From Pinus tabuliformis (lineage: Eukaryota; Streptophyta; Pinopsida; Pinales; Pinaceae), in NCBI GenBank assembly GCA_031772625.1, contig CM062817.1, forward strand, positions 946,428,327 through 946,492,326: DNA of 64,000 nucleotides, in the 5' to 3' direction. A program made the position numbers and the translations under genes. This document shows, piece by piece, positions 1 through 11,001 of this stretch; the first letter of the stretch is position 1, and every line of letters begins with the position of its first letter. The notes below the pieces were generated by a model that saw only the letters and a list, made by a program, of their open reading frames with translations, ran no database searches and was not told where the DNA came from.

Positions 1-649
1 TTGACTCGATGGGCGGAGGCACAACCTGTGAAGGATTGCATAGGTGTGACTATTGTGAAGTTCCTCTTTGAGTATGTACTGATGTGATTTGGCTATCCAA
101 AGATTTTTATGAGTGATCATGGTATGCACTTTCTGAATGAGATGATCACCGTGCTGACAGAGGAATTTTAGGTATATCACCAAAAGAGCATGCCTTATCA
201 CCCGCAGGCTAATGGGACGATGGAAGCATTCAATAAAGTGTTGGAGAAAGTGTTTTTCAAGGTTTCCAATGCTCAGCGAAGTGATTGGGAACTACGTATA
301 CCCGCAGTACTATGGGCCTATCAGACGACATGCAAGAAGTTGACTGGACAAACACCCTTTTGGCTTGTTTATGGTGTTGAAGCAGTAATGCCCATGGAAT
401 AAATTGTCCCTAGTGTATGCATAGTGGCACTCACGGGTATGATGGATAGTGGAGCCCTAGAGGAAAGGCTTGCACAGCTGGCTGAACTTCAGGAAGAGAG
501 ATTTCTAGCTAGATTTCACCAACATGTCCAAAATCAACGTGAAAAATCATGGCATGATTGGCACATTAAGTTGCGGACCTTTAAGGTAAATGTCCTAGTT
601 TTGTTATATGAGAGCAAGTTTTATAAATTTCGAGGGAAATTCAGAATGC
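1..649 (+). pseudogene. Ty3/Gypsy integrase, C-terminal half (5' part of a split copy)
   Basis: Conceptual translation gives the second half of a Ty3/Gypsy integrase, the enzyme that inserts element cDNA into the host chromosome. Visible are a core-domain stretch around MSDHGMHF (near 110-135), which holds a catalytic Asp, then PYHPQANGTMEAFNK (193-235) with the catalytic Glu, then the usual WELRIPAVLWAYQTT and TGQTPFWLVYG segments up to about 390. In-frame stops at about 88, 168 and 400 break it, two of them at sites where Gln or Trp is expected. A basic, helical segment follows (424-640) and ends at GKFRMHW, exactly where a Copia element is inserted; the frame resumes at 7249. The element's LTR, gag and RT lie to the left of the window. 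Family assignment is firm; the clade is not determined. Confidence 0.88.
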
Positions 650-654
650 ACTGG

Positions 655-2446
655 TGTTAAAATTGGCAACTAGGGCCAAAATCCATGTGGGTCAGCTTAT
701 TTATGGTAGCTGATATTTTTATTGCATCCCTCTCATCGAGAGGTGTAGCATTGATCTAAAGATCATTTGATTCCGATAAGTATTTATGGAGATATGAATT
801 TATTTTGATTATGGAATTATTATCAAGCTGACCAACAACTTGTGTGGGCTTAGAAGCCCAATAGTCATGCCTATTCATCATCTACGTTTTAGTAGAAATA
901 GAAGAAGATTTTAAGTCATTCGACACATTCACTCTCTCGTGATCTCTCTTGATCCTGTTTTGGGTTTGATGGAGAAGAGATCTAAAAGGAGTGCCCTAAT
1001 ATCTATGTTTCCCTAATGAATATGAAATGCTGGACATCTAGACGTAGGCCCTATAGATGCAGTCATAGAGGATCCTTATACGCTATATAAAGGTGACTAT
1101 AATAAGCCCTAGATGCAGTGATAAAAGGAGGCATAGCCGCAGTTGAAATGGAGCCGTTTTAACACAGCAAGGAGACATGCTATATAGAGAAAAATTGTGC
1201 AACTGGATATACGCAGTCCTGTTCACACAAAGGATTCATGCAAAGGATAAAACACAAAGGTTATATGCAGTCCTGTTCACGCAAAGGATACACACAATCC
1301 TGATTCATGCAAAGGTTATACACAGTCCTGTTCACGCAGAGGATACACGCAGTCCTGTTCACCTGTTATACATAATCAAATGGATTAGAAGTATCCTCGG
1401 GAGGGTCTAAGGTACAGTATCCTTGTAGCAGACAACAATATCACTCAGCATAGGAGTATATTACAATGAGAAGACTAGATCTATCATTCTTATCATACTT
1501 GTAACTCGATGATCTCATAAAATTATACCTCAACGTCCTTCATTCTTGACTCGGCCACACATATTTGGTGATCACTGTCTTAGTCTAGATACCTTCGTGG
1601 AAAGGCACAACAGTGAATGATCTTGGTGATACAATTGTGAAGTTGCAATAGCGATGGTTTCAGTATCAAGTAAGATCTTGTTGAAGGCTATTGTAGTAAT
1701 GACAGTGATAGTTACATTGTCAGCATAATGGAAGAAGCTATATCAAGAATGATTAGTGACAAAGTCATGATTTAAGTTCTTGTAAGATCCTGATCTTCTT
1801 AAATATTCAAAGATCACCTCTATGGTAACTTCAAAGGGACAGTCATGGTGCAGCAATAATGCTATCAATGATGATAGCAGTACCAAAGACATCGGTGTTA
1901 CAGTAGGACAGCATGATGATGAATGAGATCATGGGCTTTGGTTGCTTGATGATGAATAAGACCATGGAAGATGCAGCATGATCAGTAGCATAAAGTGGGG
2001 AGCAATTCAGTCATCAAGGTTCAACACATGTGATGGTACAGCATGGTGTCACATAGTTATGTGTAGCAAATGGATGAAAGGCAACACTATGATAGGTGAA
2101 GCCGTCACCTTGGAGAATTAGTTGAAGCAAAATGTCTTCAACTGATCTCATCGTTATAGGAGATGATCTATGATCAGATCTAGATAAGTCAAAGTGTTGA
2201 CTTCTATTGTATATGTACTATCTCTCTCTCCTAAACTTTGAAGAACATAAAATAAGAATTGATGAAGGGCTTGCCCACATTAGGCTTTGTCCCTAGTTGG
2301 CACCACATCTTGTGTCCTCTTGTATTAGCTTGTCTTCTGCGATTTATATTTATGTTCTATCTGCAGTTTACTTTAATGCTGATGTGATTGCTAATCTCAA
2401 AGATTGAAATAAATTTCTCTAGCTTAGAACGTACCTAAAACTAACA
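655..2446 (+). repeat. 5' LTR of the Copia element (1792 bp)
   Basis: This aligns over its whole length with 5487-7243. Shared landmarks include the TGTTAAAATTGG start, the block around 890-960 (AGTAGAAATAGAAGAAGA then CTCACTCTCTCGTGATCTC), the GTCCTGTTCACGCAAAGGA repeats (1210-1360) and the CTAACA end. Inside it, 1215-1360 holds short tandem copies of a GCAGTCCTGTTCACGCAAAG-like motif. The two LTRs differ by many substitutions and small indels (1792 versus 1757 bp), so the insertion is not recent. Confidence 0.88.
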
Positions 2447-2464
2447 TGGTATCGGAGCTGAGGT
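2447..2464 (+). promoter_or_regulatory. Primer binding site (tRNA-iMet type)
   Basis: TGGTATCGGAGC directly follows the left LTR. It differs by one base from TGGTATCAGAGC, the usual plant Copia primer site complementary to the 3' end of initiator tRNA-Met. It fixes the LTR end and the plus orientation of the element. Confidence 0.85.
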
Positions 2465-2539
2465 GAAGAAAATGCCCAAACAGGAGTGAAAGAGAAATCG
2501 TCAAAGACAGTTGGGACAAGAAAAGGGATCAATGGGTTC

Positions 2540-3110
2540 CTCATAATTCACCCAGTGTGAAGTTGAAGAAGAGGATATTATCAGAATGGCACAGCGGAAG
2601 GCTCTGATGACATACCTAAATATCACTTCATTGGGAAGTTCGAATCTAAGGGTGGAAGAAAAGACAGATGCCTTGGTTACAAAAAGTTTGGTCATTATGT
2701 GAAGGAGTGTCTAAATGGTAGAGACATTTCTCTTAATGAAGATGAACAAATCATTCCAGGGTTAAGGGAATGAAAGGTAATATAGTTCATCAAGGAGAAA
2801 TGGTTGACTCTTCATAGAAAGCAAGGGACCCCAGGCGCTTCATCAGATAGATGGGTGCACTCTCTAATTTGATAGAGATGGAAACAATCATGGAATTATA
2901 ATTGGAACCGATGCCACCTATCCCGAAAAGGGTGTAAGGAATGTTACCTCTTAATTGAATTAGGATAACTCGATAAATTTACAAAATCTGTTTTATGTAC
3001 CTGGTCGCAAGGAGAACCTGGTGTCCATTTCAGCAATGGAAGTCAAAGGTTACAGGGTGGCACTCATCGATGGAAAGGTATGTGTTTAAAAATATATTTT
3101 TCAAAGATGT
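2540..3110 (+). pseudogene. Copia gag zinc knuckle and protease remnants
   Basis: The decayed plus-strand reading contains CLGYKKFGHYVKEC (near 2670-2712), a damaged CCHC zinc knuckle in which the second Cys reads Tyr. It is followed about 300 bp later by NLFYVPGRKENLVSIS (near 2985-3035), the conserved stretch after the aspartic protease of Copia polyproteins. Stops and frameshifts lie between them. These are the N-terminal parts of the polyprotein that package RNA and process Gag-Pol. Nothing intact remains. Confidence 0.7.
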
Positions 3111-3399
3111 TTTTGAGTTCAGGGTTGTATCAAGTTGTAGGAAGTCCACTGGGGACCATGTCCATTAACACAGCACCAGAGGTCTGTGAGTCAGATGGTG
3201 ACAAGGATGCCTGAATTCAAAAAGAACATGAAGGTACATGTCTGAGATGTATCAGAGGAAAATATAAGGGGACCATTCCTCTCATGCCATAGGTCCACAG
3301 GTTTGGAGCAACCTGAGGAGTTTGAGATTCATGTTCGGGAATCTCATGTCTGCAGGTGGTAGAAATACCTCTATGGCTTGAATCAAAATACCTCAAACA

Positions 3400-4275
3400 T
3401 AGTATGAGAGGATCAATAGCTATCTGATGAAGCTGAGATTCACTAAGAGTGAAATCGATCCAAACCATTCGAAGTTTGTGGATGATAGACCTCTCATACC
3501 GGCACCTAGGTCTAATAGGTGGAAATCCTCTCATTTGTAAGAGACAGAGGGAGTTGGATTTCAGATGTGGAATGATAAACTAGAAACCTGTGACTACCTC
3601 AAGGATCTCAACTTTCAGAAGTTATATGGTAGTGATGTTAGACCAAATTTGGGAAATTCCTCTGAGTCTCATAAACTCATTCGTGTTGATGTTCTTGGTG
3701 AACTTCTTTCCAGACATATGTTTTGTAGTTAGCATGGTGAGCTCATATTTGGTTGAGCCTCACTAGATTGGTGCCAAGAATCTTTTGAGATATCTTTGGG
3801 GCACAATCGCTCATGGATTGAGATACACTGCCAAAAATATGAAAACTACATGATTATTTGAATGTTGACTGGGCAAGCATTGTGGAGGAACACTAGAGCA
3901 CTTCTCAGTGTTGGTTCTCTTTAGATTCTGCTTCGAAGAAGGAAGCAAAAGTCGGTTGTTATAAGTACCACCGAGACTGGATACATAAATACAAGTATGA
4001 CCTTGTATGAAGTTCCTTGGTTGTGAAAACTCTTCAGTGAGTTGTTTGTACACATGATGAATACCACTGTGATTCTCTGTGAGAACTAGAGGTGGGATTC
4101 GACTATAGAGGAATCCTATATTCGATGACTGCTCTAGTAGATAAACATCAGATGTTGACTTATCTGGGATATGGTAAGATGATGAGAAAGGAGGCTCCAT
4201 CGCATTGAGACTGATGTACAGGTCGCTGACATTTTAACAAGGCCCTAGGGAAAGATCAAATTTGTGATTTTCCAT
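3400..4275 (+). pseudogene. Copia RT fragment and RNase H remnant
   Basis: FTKSEIDPNHSKFVDDRPL (near 3435-3495) matches the stretch just ahead of the Copia RT catalytic motif, but the YVDD box is lost. From 3780 the RNase H end is readable across three frames: a LRYL-GTIAHGLRYTAKN-like stretch (3785-3840), the LNVDWAS core around an RNase H catalytic Asp (3855-3880), SASKKEAKV, then ADI-TKALGKDQICDF (near 4225-4265), the conserved end of Copia pol. It is broken by many stops. Integrase is missing between here and the protease, so the element has an internal deletion. Confidence 0.72.
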
Positions 4276-4424
4276 GTACGACTTTGAGTCGTCAAGAGAC
4301 CCTTGTAAAAGGGTCCTGCATGTTGCATACATTGAGCTTTGGGAGCTCTGGGGGCTTGTGATTCTTATGGGAGCAACATACGGCCATAGGGTGACTCACC
4401 CTCCCCTGGTGGTGTGCACTAGAA

Positions 4425-4645
4425 CAAGATGATTCGCTCTCTTGTGGGACAAGATGATTCACTCTATTGTGGGATAGGATGATTCACTCTCCTGTGTAGC
4501 AGGATGATTAGTTCTCCTATGAGGTCTGGATGATGTGTTCTCCATGACAAAATGTATCAGGATGATTAGTTCTCCTGTAAGGTCTGGATGATGTGTTCTC
4601 CATGATAATTGTAGCAGGATGATTAGTTCTCTTGTGAGGACATGA
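4425..4645 (+). repeat. Minisatellite with GGATGATTAGTTCTCC units
   Basis: Tandem and interleaved copies of AGGATGATTAGTTCTCCTGT and GTCTGGATGATGTGTTCTCC, with units near 35-90 bp, lie in the non-coding 3' region of the Copia element between the end of pol and the right LTR. Confidence 0.7.
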
Positions 4646-4809
4646 TTGATTAAGATCTCCTATTGAGGTATCCTACCCATGCAGTCAGGGAATCATGGGA
4701 AATACCTCTCATCTAATCAATGAGTAGGGAAATGAAGATAGGGACCATAGTAGTACGGATGGACACATCATTGTATCTACCGTACTCCCTACACTAGGAT
4801 GACCTTCAT

Positions 4810-5175
4810 TGATTTGGGATCAAAGATATTGGTCTGGGACCAGTGGTAGAAGTTATACCTACTATGACACTGACTTCAGGTTAGTTGAGACTGGTCTGGG
4901 ACTAGTGGTACATATTCTGAGATTGACCTCAGGTCAGTGCAGGATTGTTCTCGGACCAGTGAGAGTGGTAGATACTATGATGCTGGCTTCGGGTCAATTA
5001 AGACTAGTCTGGGACCAATGCTACACTCTCTAAGATGGATGATACTGGTATGGGACCAGTGGTAGGAGTGGTACCCACTATGACGCCGACTTTGGGTTGG
5101 TTGAGACTGGTCTGGGACTAGTGGTATGCACTTTGAGACTAACTTTGAGTCAGTGGAGAATGGTATGAGACATTC
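4810..5175 (+). repeat. About 60-bp tandem repeat (GGTCTGGGACCAGTGG units)
   Basis: The anchor GGTCTGGGAC or a close variant occurs at about 4831, 4893, 4946, 5006, 5047 and 5109, spaced 41-62 bp. Between anchors are variants of GACTTCAGGTTAGTTGAGAC. A short frame through it (4809-5033) is repeat-encoded and is not a gene. Confidence 0.75.
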
Positions 5176-5202
5176 TTGATCAATTCTTTTTCTTCATAGT
5201 TC

Positions 5203-5420
5203 AATAGAGCTAAGTTGAGTCGAGCCAGCAGAGCTGAGCAAAGTTGAGCAGAGCCAATAGAGCTGAGTTGAGCAGAGCAGATCCAATAGAGCTAGCAGAG
5301 CTAAGTAGAGCAGAATAGAGCCAACAGAGTAGAGTAGAGCTAGTAGAGCTGATTAGAGCAGAGCAAAGACAACAGAGTTGAGCAAAGCTAAGAAGAGTTG
5401 GGCAGAGTAGTGCAGGGCAT
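5203..5420 (+). repeat. Short-period GAGC-rich tandem array
   Basis: Dense repeats of GAGCAGAGCCAATAGAGCT-like units (AGAGC / TGAGC every 5-15 bp) form a strand-asymmetric purine-rich tract. It lies just before the purine tract and the right LTR of the Copia element. Confidence 0.75.
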
Positions 5421-5486
5421 GATTGTAGAGATAGTACAGTTGGTCATATGGACCAACAGATAGAGTTCTCCCTAGTTGAGAGGGAG

Positions 5487-7243
5487 TGTTAAAATTGGTA
5501 ACTAGGGCCAAACTCCATGTGGGTCAGCTTATTTATGGTAGATTATATTTTATTGGATTTCTCTCATCGAGAGGTGTAGGATTGATCTAGAGATCATCCG
5601 ATTCCGATAAGTATTTATGGAGATATGAATTTATTTTGATTATGGAATTATTATCAAGCCGACCAGCAACTTGTGTAGGCTCAAAAGCCCAATAGTCATG
5701 CCTATTCATCATCTACGTTTTAGTATAAATAGAAGAAAAATTTAATTCATTCGACACACTCACTCTCTCGTGATCTCTCTTGATCCTGTTTTGGGTTTGA
5801 TGGAGAAGAAATCTAAAAGGAGTGCCCTAATATCTATGTTTCCCTAATGAAGATGAAATGCTGGACATCTAGATGCAGGCCCTATAGACGCGATAATAGA
5901 GGATCCTTATATGCTATATAAAGGTGACCGTAAGCCCTATATGCAGTGATAAAAGGAGGCATATCCACAGTTGAAATGGAGCCATTCTAACACAGCAAGG
6001 AGACCTACTATATGCAGAAAATTGTGCAACCGATTATATGCAGTCCTATTCATGCAAAGGATACACACAGTCCTCATTCACACAAAGGTTATAAGAAGTC
6101 ATGTTCATGCAAAGGATACACGCAATCTTGTTCACACAAAGGATGCACGCAGTCCTGTTCACCTATTATACGCAGTCAAATGGATTAGAAGTATCCTCAA
6201 GAGGGTTTAAGGTACAGTATCCCTATAGCAGATAGCAGTATAACTCCGCATAGGAGTATATTACAATGAGAAGATTCATATCTGTCATTCTCAACATACT
6301 TGTAACTCGATGATCTCATAATAGTATACCTCAACATCCTTCAATCTTGACTCAGCCACACATATTTGGTGATCATTGTCTCAGTCTGGATACCCTCGTG
6401 GAAAGATACAAAAGTGAATGATCTTGGTGATATAGTTGTGAAGTTGCAACAGCGATGGTTTCAGTATCAAGTAAGATCTTGTTGAAGCCTACTGTAGGAA
6501 TGACGATGATAGTTACATTCTTAGCATAATGGAAGAAGTTGTATCAAGAATGATCAATGACAAAGTCATGATCTAAGTTCTTATAAGATCCCGATCTTCT
6601 TAAAGATTCAAAGATCACCTCTATGGTAACTTCTAAGGGACAATCATGGTGCAACAATAATGTTATCAATGATGACAACAATATTGAAGACAATAGTGTT
6701 ACAATAGGACAAAATGATGATGAATGAGATCATGAGCTTTGGTAGCTTGATGATGAATAAGACCATGGAAGATGCAACATGATGAACAACATGAAGCTGA
6801 GAGCAACTTAGTCATCAAGGTTCAACACATGTGACAGTACAGCATGGTGTCACATAGTTATGTGAAACAAATGGACAAAAGGTAGCACTATGATAGGTGA
6901 AGTCGTCACCTTCGAGAATCAGATGAAGCAGAATGTCTTCAACTGATCTCATTGTTATAGGTGATGATCTATGATCAGATCTAGATAATTCAAAGTGTTG
7001 ACTTCTATTATATATGTACTATCTCTCTCTGTTGAACTTTGAACAACATAAAAGAAGAATTGATGAAGGGTTTCCCCACATTGGGGTTTATCCCTTGCTG
7101 GCGCCACATCTTGTGTCCTCTTGTCTTGGCTTGTTTCCATTTATATTTATGTTCTATCTACAATTTACTTTAATTCTGATGTGATTGCTAATCTGGAAAA
7201 TTGAAATAAATTGCTCTAGCATAGAACATACCTAAAATTAACA
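5487..7243 (+). repeat. 3' LTR of the Copia element (1757 bp)
   Basis: This is a direct repeat of 655-2446. It is immediately preceded by TTGAGAGGGAG (5476-5486), a polypurine tract of the kind that primes plus-strand synthesis in Copia elements. It ends AAATTAACA, followed by the TSD copy ACTCG. Confidence 0.88.
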
Positions 7244-7248
7244 ACTCG

Positions 7249-7390
7249 TTAGGGCCCTATGTCATTAAGGAGATTACCGACAGAGGAGCGTACAACTGGT
7301 CAAATTGAATGGAGATCCCTTTGTAGGAAAGGTGAATGGTAGTCAATTGAAGCCATACACTGGAAGTCCGGCCATGTGACTAGATGAAGG
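7249..7390 (+). pseudogene. Gypsy integrase C-terminus (continuation after the Copia insertion)
   Basis: The reading resumes as LGPYVIKEITDRGAYN, the GPY/F module found at the C-terminus of many Ty3/Gypsy integrases, directly continuing the KFRMHW that ends at 649. It then breaks down near 7320 after MEIPL. A further VN-LKPY-like remnant (near 7335-7360) matches the usual tail of this module. No chromodomain is visible. Confidence 0.85.
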
Positions 7391-7738
7391 TAGCATAGTA
7401 TTAGCAGTCTAGGTAGTTGAAATGAGGTGGATGACTATAAACTACACTACTCGAGTTGGGGAGCTGTGTGGTTGGAGGATTGTGTGAAGCAAGGAAGCAT
7501 CACAGGGTTCACGACAGTCTGAAGGAAGCTACGCTACCCAACGAGAAATCGTGCAGGTCGGCTAGAAAGTGACTGTTAAAGTCACTGTTCATGATTTGAC
7601 GATAGAAATGCAGTGAAATGGAGTGAGTAATAGACATTTAAGACGAAATTTATGGGTCAAATCCTTGAAAATATGCCGCCAATCTAGCATTAATGAATCA
7701 AATTTAGGGAGAACTATCGGATTTGAATTCAAAATTCT

Positions 7739-7747
7739 CTATAAATT
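7739..7747 (+). promoter_or_regulatory. TATA-like box ahead of the extra Gypsy ORF
   Basis: CTATAAATTACA lies about 70 bp before the ATG at 7815. The spacing would suit an independent plant core promoter with a transcript start near 7770 and a short leader. It could equally be chance in an AT-rich stretch, or a remnant of another LTR. Confidence 0.3.
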
Positions 7748-7814
7748 ACAATTCATTGTCTAGTGAGAAACACTTAGCATTTTGAGAATTGAGTTGTTGA
7801 GCTCTTAGGCGCAC

Positions 7815-10800
7815 ATGAATCACGAGCACTACAAGCTTCTAATAGCTAGTAAAGTATTTGAGACATTGCCGAAGGAGACATAAGAGTTTTTGCAGAACAT
7901 CATGTTGATGCCAACAAAAGCTATAGATACTGCAACAAAGGAGTTGGTGATGGAAATTGAGATGGAGGTAGAAGAAGCTTCTCTAGAGGTTGCCGAAGTC
8001 CCCAAATCACCAAGGACGCTGAGACCAAAGAAGACCCCAACCAAGGAGAGCGTAAATGATAAAAAGGGCAAGCAACCTGCAATACTGGTGTGTGCATTGC
8101 CAAGAAGAAATCCACCAAAGCCTATGTAACAAGAGAAGGGAAAAGCCATCAATTTGGAGCCAGAGGAGGAAGAAATTGAAGACTTCCCAATGGATGATGC
8201 GGATATGGGAGTAGATGTGAATGAAGTTGAAGCCCAATGTGATGACCCCATCACTCGATTGCTTGAGTACCTCCCTCCGTGCAAGACTAAGGTGCTGAAA
8301 GACATCGATGAGAGCAAGGTCCCCTTGCAAACCCCTCTGCTGCCAGATGAAATTGTCTTCAAAGGACCATGCTTGGGGTGGGTTCCTATAGTAAAAATCA
8401 AAGACTTGGAATTGGATGATCATGAGAAGTTCCCACACCTGGCGACCGAGTAGCTGATGTGTCACATCATTGATACAACCACCAGAATGACCGCATCGTA
8501 GCCGCAGAGATGGCTCAAAGGAGTAGACAAGGGCGAGTTGCTCACCTGCTTTGGGTGTTGCACTACAACCACACCCTGGTTACAGTGTTTATCATTAAGC
8601 AGCTACTATGTTTGGTGCATGATGGGTGTCTGTGGCTAGAGGAGCCAATACCCATCACTGATAGATTGATCCATAGGATCACGCGGTTACCTTACGCTGG
8701 AGAAAATATGGCCATGATATTTGGTGGAAAAGGTGGTGAGAAAGCCCTTGCAGAGGCCATGAAAGAAAAGTTTAAGCTAGTGAAGAAGCCACGTGGATAT
8801 TCCATAACCAACATCTGTGACCCTACTATAAAGGTAGCTACACAGATTTTAGCAGGGAAGGTGATGAGGAACTATCACACTTACGAGATGTCATCACCTG
8901 TCATCGTGCTAGCACCCGAGTGTGCCAAAGGAGTTCAGTTCAATTGGGTGGACTATCTATGTGGTGAGCTCCTTGTGAACTGTCCCAAAGCACAAGGGCT
9001 CAACAAGATGTTCCACTACGCATGGCTCTTGTTGTTGATTGTGCTAGTAGCATGGGAGCTACCAGAGGACAATCAATTCCCTTTGGTTGTGCCATACCTA
9101 CTAGAAGCAGAAAAGTACACTTCATTGTGGGTGACCAAGGATGTGCATTGCTTCAAGGACAACAAGATCTTCTAGATCTTGATGGAGATGAACATTCGCA
9201 TGGCGATCAATCGCAAACCACGGTTGTCGCCTACAGTGTATGCTAACTTGCAGGGCTACGCAGAGTTTGAGGTAGACTTTCACCATGTGTCCATCAGGGT
9301 GCTGAAGGACCCTGCACATAAATGGTATGACTTGCCTTACCTGGCAACAGATGACACCATTGATGCAGTACTTGGTCGATGGCCAGCAGAGCGGCACAGC
9401 ACAACAGACTTAGCGATGGAAGGAAGTAAGTCTACCACGCAAAGAAAGAAGGAGGAGGCCAAGCTAAATATGATGCAGCTGGCTAAAAAAAGAAAGGAGG
9501 CCACTAACAAGGGCTAGGCAGAGCGCGATGTCGCTCAATAGATAGAGAAGCAAATAGATGGAGCATAGTGAGGCTCTGACAAAGGCGCAAGGTTGCCTTC
9601 ACCTGAGACATAGGAGGAGACGAATGAGAAGACATAACAACATGGAGTAGACTCACAGGCGACATCCACCAGTATCAAGTGTCCAAAGGAGCAAGAGAGA
9701 GGAGGGTCCTGGAAGAAATCAAAGGCTACCAAGACATCACTCGACCCAATCACACTAATAGACGGCGATCTGCAAGACATCAGTGACACAGTGTGGGATG
9801 TCACCACGAAGGCCGTACAATAGTTTGAGTAGCAACAACAAATAATCTTGGGGGATATCTAGAAAGGTTTACAGGAGCTATAGACCTGTGCATCATAGGC
9901 TGGCACAGTGTCTACCAGCCTTGCTATTGGCACTTTAGCAGCTGCCGAGATACTGCATGCAAAGGCCTCCAACACAATAATGCCACCTCATGGAGGACTG
10001 ACCATGGAGAATGAAGCTGATAGGCCCACCGTCAGCACCCTCAAGGGAGTAGAGTTGAATCTGGAAGTGCTCCCTAGTGAAGCACTCCACCTCTTGTAGG
10101 ATGGAGTGATTGCAGAGCTGAGGGCCCGTGAGCACCGCACCCTATAGGTGATTAGTGAACAATGGAATAACAATGAGAAAATGGCACTATAGAAATACTT
10201 TTCCATCGCCACTGTGACCGAGGAAACCAATAAAAACAAGTGTATTATGAAAGTTTCCAAGGAGACACGCCGAATGGTCCCAGAGTTGGCCATTCCTGAG
10301 GAAGAACTAGTTGAGGTGCACGTCCGCAAGCTAGCCTCAGGGTTGCCTGACACTCGTACAAAAATGGTGAGGGTTTAGTTGGAGTTGAACTTGAAAATCA
10401 CATAGTTATAGTTGAAGTCCCAGCCTTCAACTCTGCTAGAAGTAATGGAGCATTGAGCGACCACTATCACAGAAGCAATAGCGGCGATGGACAGTTCAGT
10501 AGGAGACTGCACACAACTTTTTGATCAGTCATTCGAGGTCCTGACAAGCTTGCAGGAGGACCCCAATGTATAGCGACTAGAGACATAAGTGTGTGAGCCA
10601 CAGTATTGCTATGATGTGGTCAAGGGTATAGCGTAAATCGTCGCACTGACACAAAGACTAGTAAAGCTGCAGGAGGCCAAGCAGCTAAAAGAATAGGTGG
10701 ATGCAGCACTGCACAAGGAAGCAGTGCTGAAGGCACGACTGAAGTCCTGGTTGAATGAGGCTTACATGGTGATAGGCTCTATTGAATAAAAGCTTGTGAC

Positions 10801-10965
10801 TCTACAAGAAACTTATTAAAAGCTTCAGGCTGACAATTCTCGAGCAGTGACTGAGTAGATGGTTGAAGACATGAAGCAGGTGACTACAGAGTGCACTGCT
10901 GAGGTTGCAGTCATACGAGTTGATCTGGAAGGTCTTCGTGCTAAGATCTCTACACCTACCGAGTG
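7815..10965 (+). pseudogene. Long extra ORF in the env position of the Gypsy element (unrecognised)
   Basis: One ancestral protein of about 1050 residues can be followed from ATG 7815 to TGA 10965. A single frame change lies around 8580-8640; the second frame then runs without a shift for 2.3 kb, broken only by point stops, mostly TAG. The N-terminal third is acidic and Lys/Pro-rich (around 7970-8200). The middle (8640-9460) is folded-looking with many aromatics and one hydrophobic run, YAWLLLLIVLVAW (9017-9055). The last third (10400-10960) is Gln/Leu/Glu-rich and looks like coiled coil. It lies downstream of integrase and upstream of a probable 3' LTR, where Athila-like and other plant Gypsy elements carry env-like or additional ORFs. 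I do not recognise the family, so the function is unknown. Confidence 0.65.
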
Positions 10966-11001
10966 ACTCGAGGGCAAGTCATGATGTTTGTGTTGGGGGC
11001 C

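Larger units (their letters stand above)
655..7243 (+). mobile_element. Ty1/Copia-type LTR retrotransposon, decayed, inserted in the Gypsy integrase
   Basis: Two direct LTRs (655-2446 and 5487-7243) both start TGTTAAAATTGG and end in ACA. The left LTR is followed by a tRNA-Met-type primer site and the right one is preceded by a purine tract. The flanking 5-mers are ACTGG (650-654) and ACTCG (7244-7248), a slightly mutated TSD. Removing the element plus one TSD copy rejoins the Gypsy integrase in frame (MHW then LGPYVIKE), which confirms both edges. The internal region is only about 3 kb and contains Copia gag, protease, RT and RNase H scraps on the plus strand, so most of pol is deleted. Several minisatellites fill the 3' end before the right LTR. 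Confidence 0.9.

Noticed and set aside
4809-5033. 74-codon plus-strand ORF
   Set aside because: Encoded entirely by a 60-bp tandem repeat; no independent support.
7829-8465. Minus-strand ORFs of 190 and 152 codons
   Set aside because: They run antisense to the plus-strand extra Gypsy ORF, which has the better composition and continuity; Ser/Leu-rich shadow frames.
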